Source: Colimorpha_A sp045591885 (GTDB lineage: Bacteria; Bacillota; Clostridia; Oscillospirales; CAG-272). From it: 7,179 nucleotides of DNA. The stretch's first letter is position 1; each line of letters opens with the position of its first letter. Shown here piece by piece: positions 5,890-7,179 of the stretch. The DNA is taken from the NCBI GenBank assembly GCA_045591885.1, contig JAZNTT010000049.1, positions 1 through 7,179 of the forward strand, written 5' to 3'. The notes below the pieces were generated by a model. That model had not been told where the DNA came from. It did not search any database and saw only the letters and a program-made list of their open reading frames with translations. The position numbers and the translations under genes are program-made.

Positions 5890-6999
5890 ATGATCAAACT
5901 TCTTCACTGCGCCGATATTCATCTCGATTCGCCGTTTCACTCAAAAACGCCCGAGCAATCGGCTCTTATGAGGCGGGAACTGAAAAATTCGTTCCTTTCT
6001 CTTATAAATACGGTTAAAACCGAGAATATCGACGTTGTCATCATGGCGGGCGATGTTTTCGACGTTCCTTATCCGTCCTCCGACACCGTCGCGTTCTTTA
6101 AGGAAGCCATATCGAGCGTGCCGAACGTGAAGTTCGTAATTTCACCCGGAAATCACGATCCGATCAGCGACGGCGGAGTTTACGACGGTCAGTTTCCCGA
6201 TAACGTCCATGTTTTCAAGTCGACGGACGTTTCCTATATTGACATTGAAGGAACGAATCTCCGTGTTTACGGCTACGCGTTTGTCGGCACAAACACGCTT
6301 GAAAGCTGTCCGTTCGTCGGCATTAAGCCCAAGGATAAAACCAAGATCAATATTCTCTGCGGCCACGCCGAGATCGGTGACCCGCTTTCGCCCCACTGTC
6401 CTGTTTCGCTTTCCGATATTGAAAACACGGGCTTCGACTACTGCGGCTTCGGTCATATTCATCTTAACGAGGGCGTCAAGATGGCAGGAAACGTGCCTTA
6501 CGCATACAGCGGCTGTCTTAACGGACGCGATTTCGGTGAAACGGGCGAAAAGGGCGCAATAATCGTCACATTTGACGGTGAAAAGCCGTCCTTTGAAAGC
6601 ATAGTCGTTTCCACCTACAACTACGAGGAAGCAAGTCTTGACGTTTCGGGAATTACAGACGGAAGCGAGCTTCGCCGTAAGCTTTCAGCTCTCGTTTCGG
6701 AATACAAAAATGAGACGTTTCTCCGTATCGAGCTTGTCGGCTTCGTTCCGACAACGCTGAATATCGACATCAAAGCCCTCGAAAACGAGATAGCAGGCGT
6801 ATTTTATCTTGAAATCCGCGACCTCACGCTTCCCCTTTACGGAACCGAGCAGCTCAAAAACGATCCGACAATAATCGGTGAATTTTTCCGTTCGCTTCTC
6901 CCGATGCTTGAAAACGGCACGCCCGATGAAAGACGCACCGCCGCTAAGGCGCTCCGCCTCGGAATCTCGGCGCTGAAGGGCGAGAATATTTCGGAATAA
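5890..6999 (+). CDS. SbcD/Mre11-type DNA repair metallophosphoesterase (YhaO-like)
   Basis: This is a calcineurin-like phosphoesterase of the SbcD/Mre11 nuclease group, 369 residues and probably cytoplasmic. The N-terminal ~200 residues carry the full set of metal ligands: D9 and H11 in HCADIHLDSPF, D55 in GDVFD (54-58), GNHD (87-90), H159 in CGHAE and GHIH (188-191). The opening HCADIHLDSPF is typical of the B. subtilis YhaO branch rather than classical SbcD. A C-terminal domain of ~150 residues is less conserved and probably serves in capping or partner binding. Family members cut DNA ends together with an SMC-like ATPase (SbcC, Rad50 or YhaN). No such gene is adjacent here, and the 180 bases downstream are non-coding. 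ATG 5890 has only a weak purine-rich site (AAAGAGAGA, about 5877-5885), but the protein begins directly with the first catalytic strand, which fits the family. Confidence 0.9.
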   Translation: MIKLLHCADIHLDSPFHSKTPEQSALMRRELKNSFLSLINTVKTENIDVVIMAGDVFDVPYPSSDTVAFFKEAISSVPNVKFVISPGNHDPISDGGVYDGQFPDNVHVFKSTDVSYIDIEGTNLRVYGYAFVGTNTLESCPFVGIKPKDKTKINILCGHAEIGDPLSPHCPVSLSDIENTGFDYCGFGHIHLNEGVKMAGNVPYAYSGCLNGRDFGETGEKGAIIVTFDGEKPSFESIVVSTYNYEEASLDVSGITDGSELRRKLSALVSEYKNETFLRIELVGFVPTTLNIDIKALENEIAGVFYLEIRDLTLPLYGTEQLKNDPTIIGEFFRSLLPMLENGTPDERRTAAKALRLGISALKGENISE

Positions 7000-7044
7000 G
7001 GGTAAATATTATCCGCTAAACGGCGAATATGTTAATAGTCGTAG

Positions 7045-7135
7045 GGCGGGGGCTTGCTCCCGCCGTTTCAAAACAATGATACTCGTTTCGCAGGGCTTTG
7101 CCCTGCGGGCGGGGGGGGCAAGCCCCCCCCCCCCC
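7045..7135. repeat. Cluster of three GC-rich hairpins at the right end
   Basis: Three consecutive inverted repeats stand here. The first is GGCGGGGG/CTCCCGCC (7045-7064, loop CTTG, one wobble). The second is CGCAGGGC/GCCCTGCG (7089-7107, loop TTT). The third is a G8-C / G-C8 stem around AA (7111-7130), inside a run of 13 C's. No gene is visible from 7000 to 7179. The GGCGGGGGCTTGCTCCCGCC-type unit resembles dispersed intergenic palindromes of Clostridia (from memory). They could act as a weak bidirectional transcription stop, but no T-run follows the stems. Confidence 0.65.
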
Positions 7136-7179
7136 ACAATATGGCAAAAATTTTTACCCCCAAAAAACAAAAAAAGGGA

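Noticed and set aside
7005..7032. Possible terminator after the YhaO-like gene
   Set aside because: Only ATATT/AATAT and a three-pair CCG/CGG inner stem can be drawn, with mismatches between them and no T-run. This is too weak to call.
1..7179. An undescribed defence, mobile or biosynthetic system
   Set aside because: Every substantial gene belongs to a known housekeeping family, and all lie on one strand with normal operon structure. Only the regulatory RNA variant and the intergenic repeats stand out.

Overview
The window reads as ordinary chromosomal DNA from an anaerobic, probably gut-dwelling, low-to-mid GC Firmicute of class Clostridia. The evidence is a HemZ-type radical SAM protein, a SpoVB/MurJ-like flippase, an S-box (SAM-I) riboswitch and clostridial-looking intergenic palindromes. 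The exact family cannot be fixed from the sequence alone. All recognised genes lie on the + strand. The first gene is cut by the left edge. The right edge fades into GC hairpins, homopolymers and A-rich sequence that look like a contig end.

Layout. Positions 1-3510 hold three tightly packed genes: dtd (5' truncated), hemZ (ATGA overlap with dtd) and a SpoVB/MurJ-like flippase 16 bases further on. They share no visible internal promoter and end at a strong intrinsic terminator (3515-3544). Positions 3545-3780 contain no gene. They hold a patch of degenerate palindromic repeats, including two 43-base direct copies.

From 3786 there is a consensus sigma-A promoter, then a SAM-I riboswitch aptamer (3822-3936) and its intrinsic terminator (3956-3981). 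These control metK (S-adenosylmethionine synthetase), which is followed after one base by folA (dihydrofolate reductase), and the unit is closed by a terminator (5713-5736). When SAM is plentiful the leader should terminate, lowering both SAM synthesis and folate reduction. These are two steps of the linked methionine/one-carbon cycle. A mutually exclusive antiterminator can be drawn by eye.

A second consensus promoter (5817-5845) drives an SbcD/Mre11-type metallophosphoesterase of the YhaO kind (5890-6999). The usual large ATPase partner is not next to it inside the window. The last 180 bases carry only GC-rich hairpins and low-complexity sequence.

I found no clearly new biological system. 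The most interesting points are the compact SAM-I aptamer that appears to lack the P4 hairpin, the metK-folA pairing under it, a DHFR with unusual active-site and cofactor-loop residues, and the repeat-rich intergenic patches.
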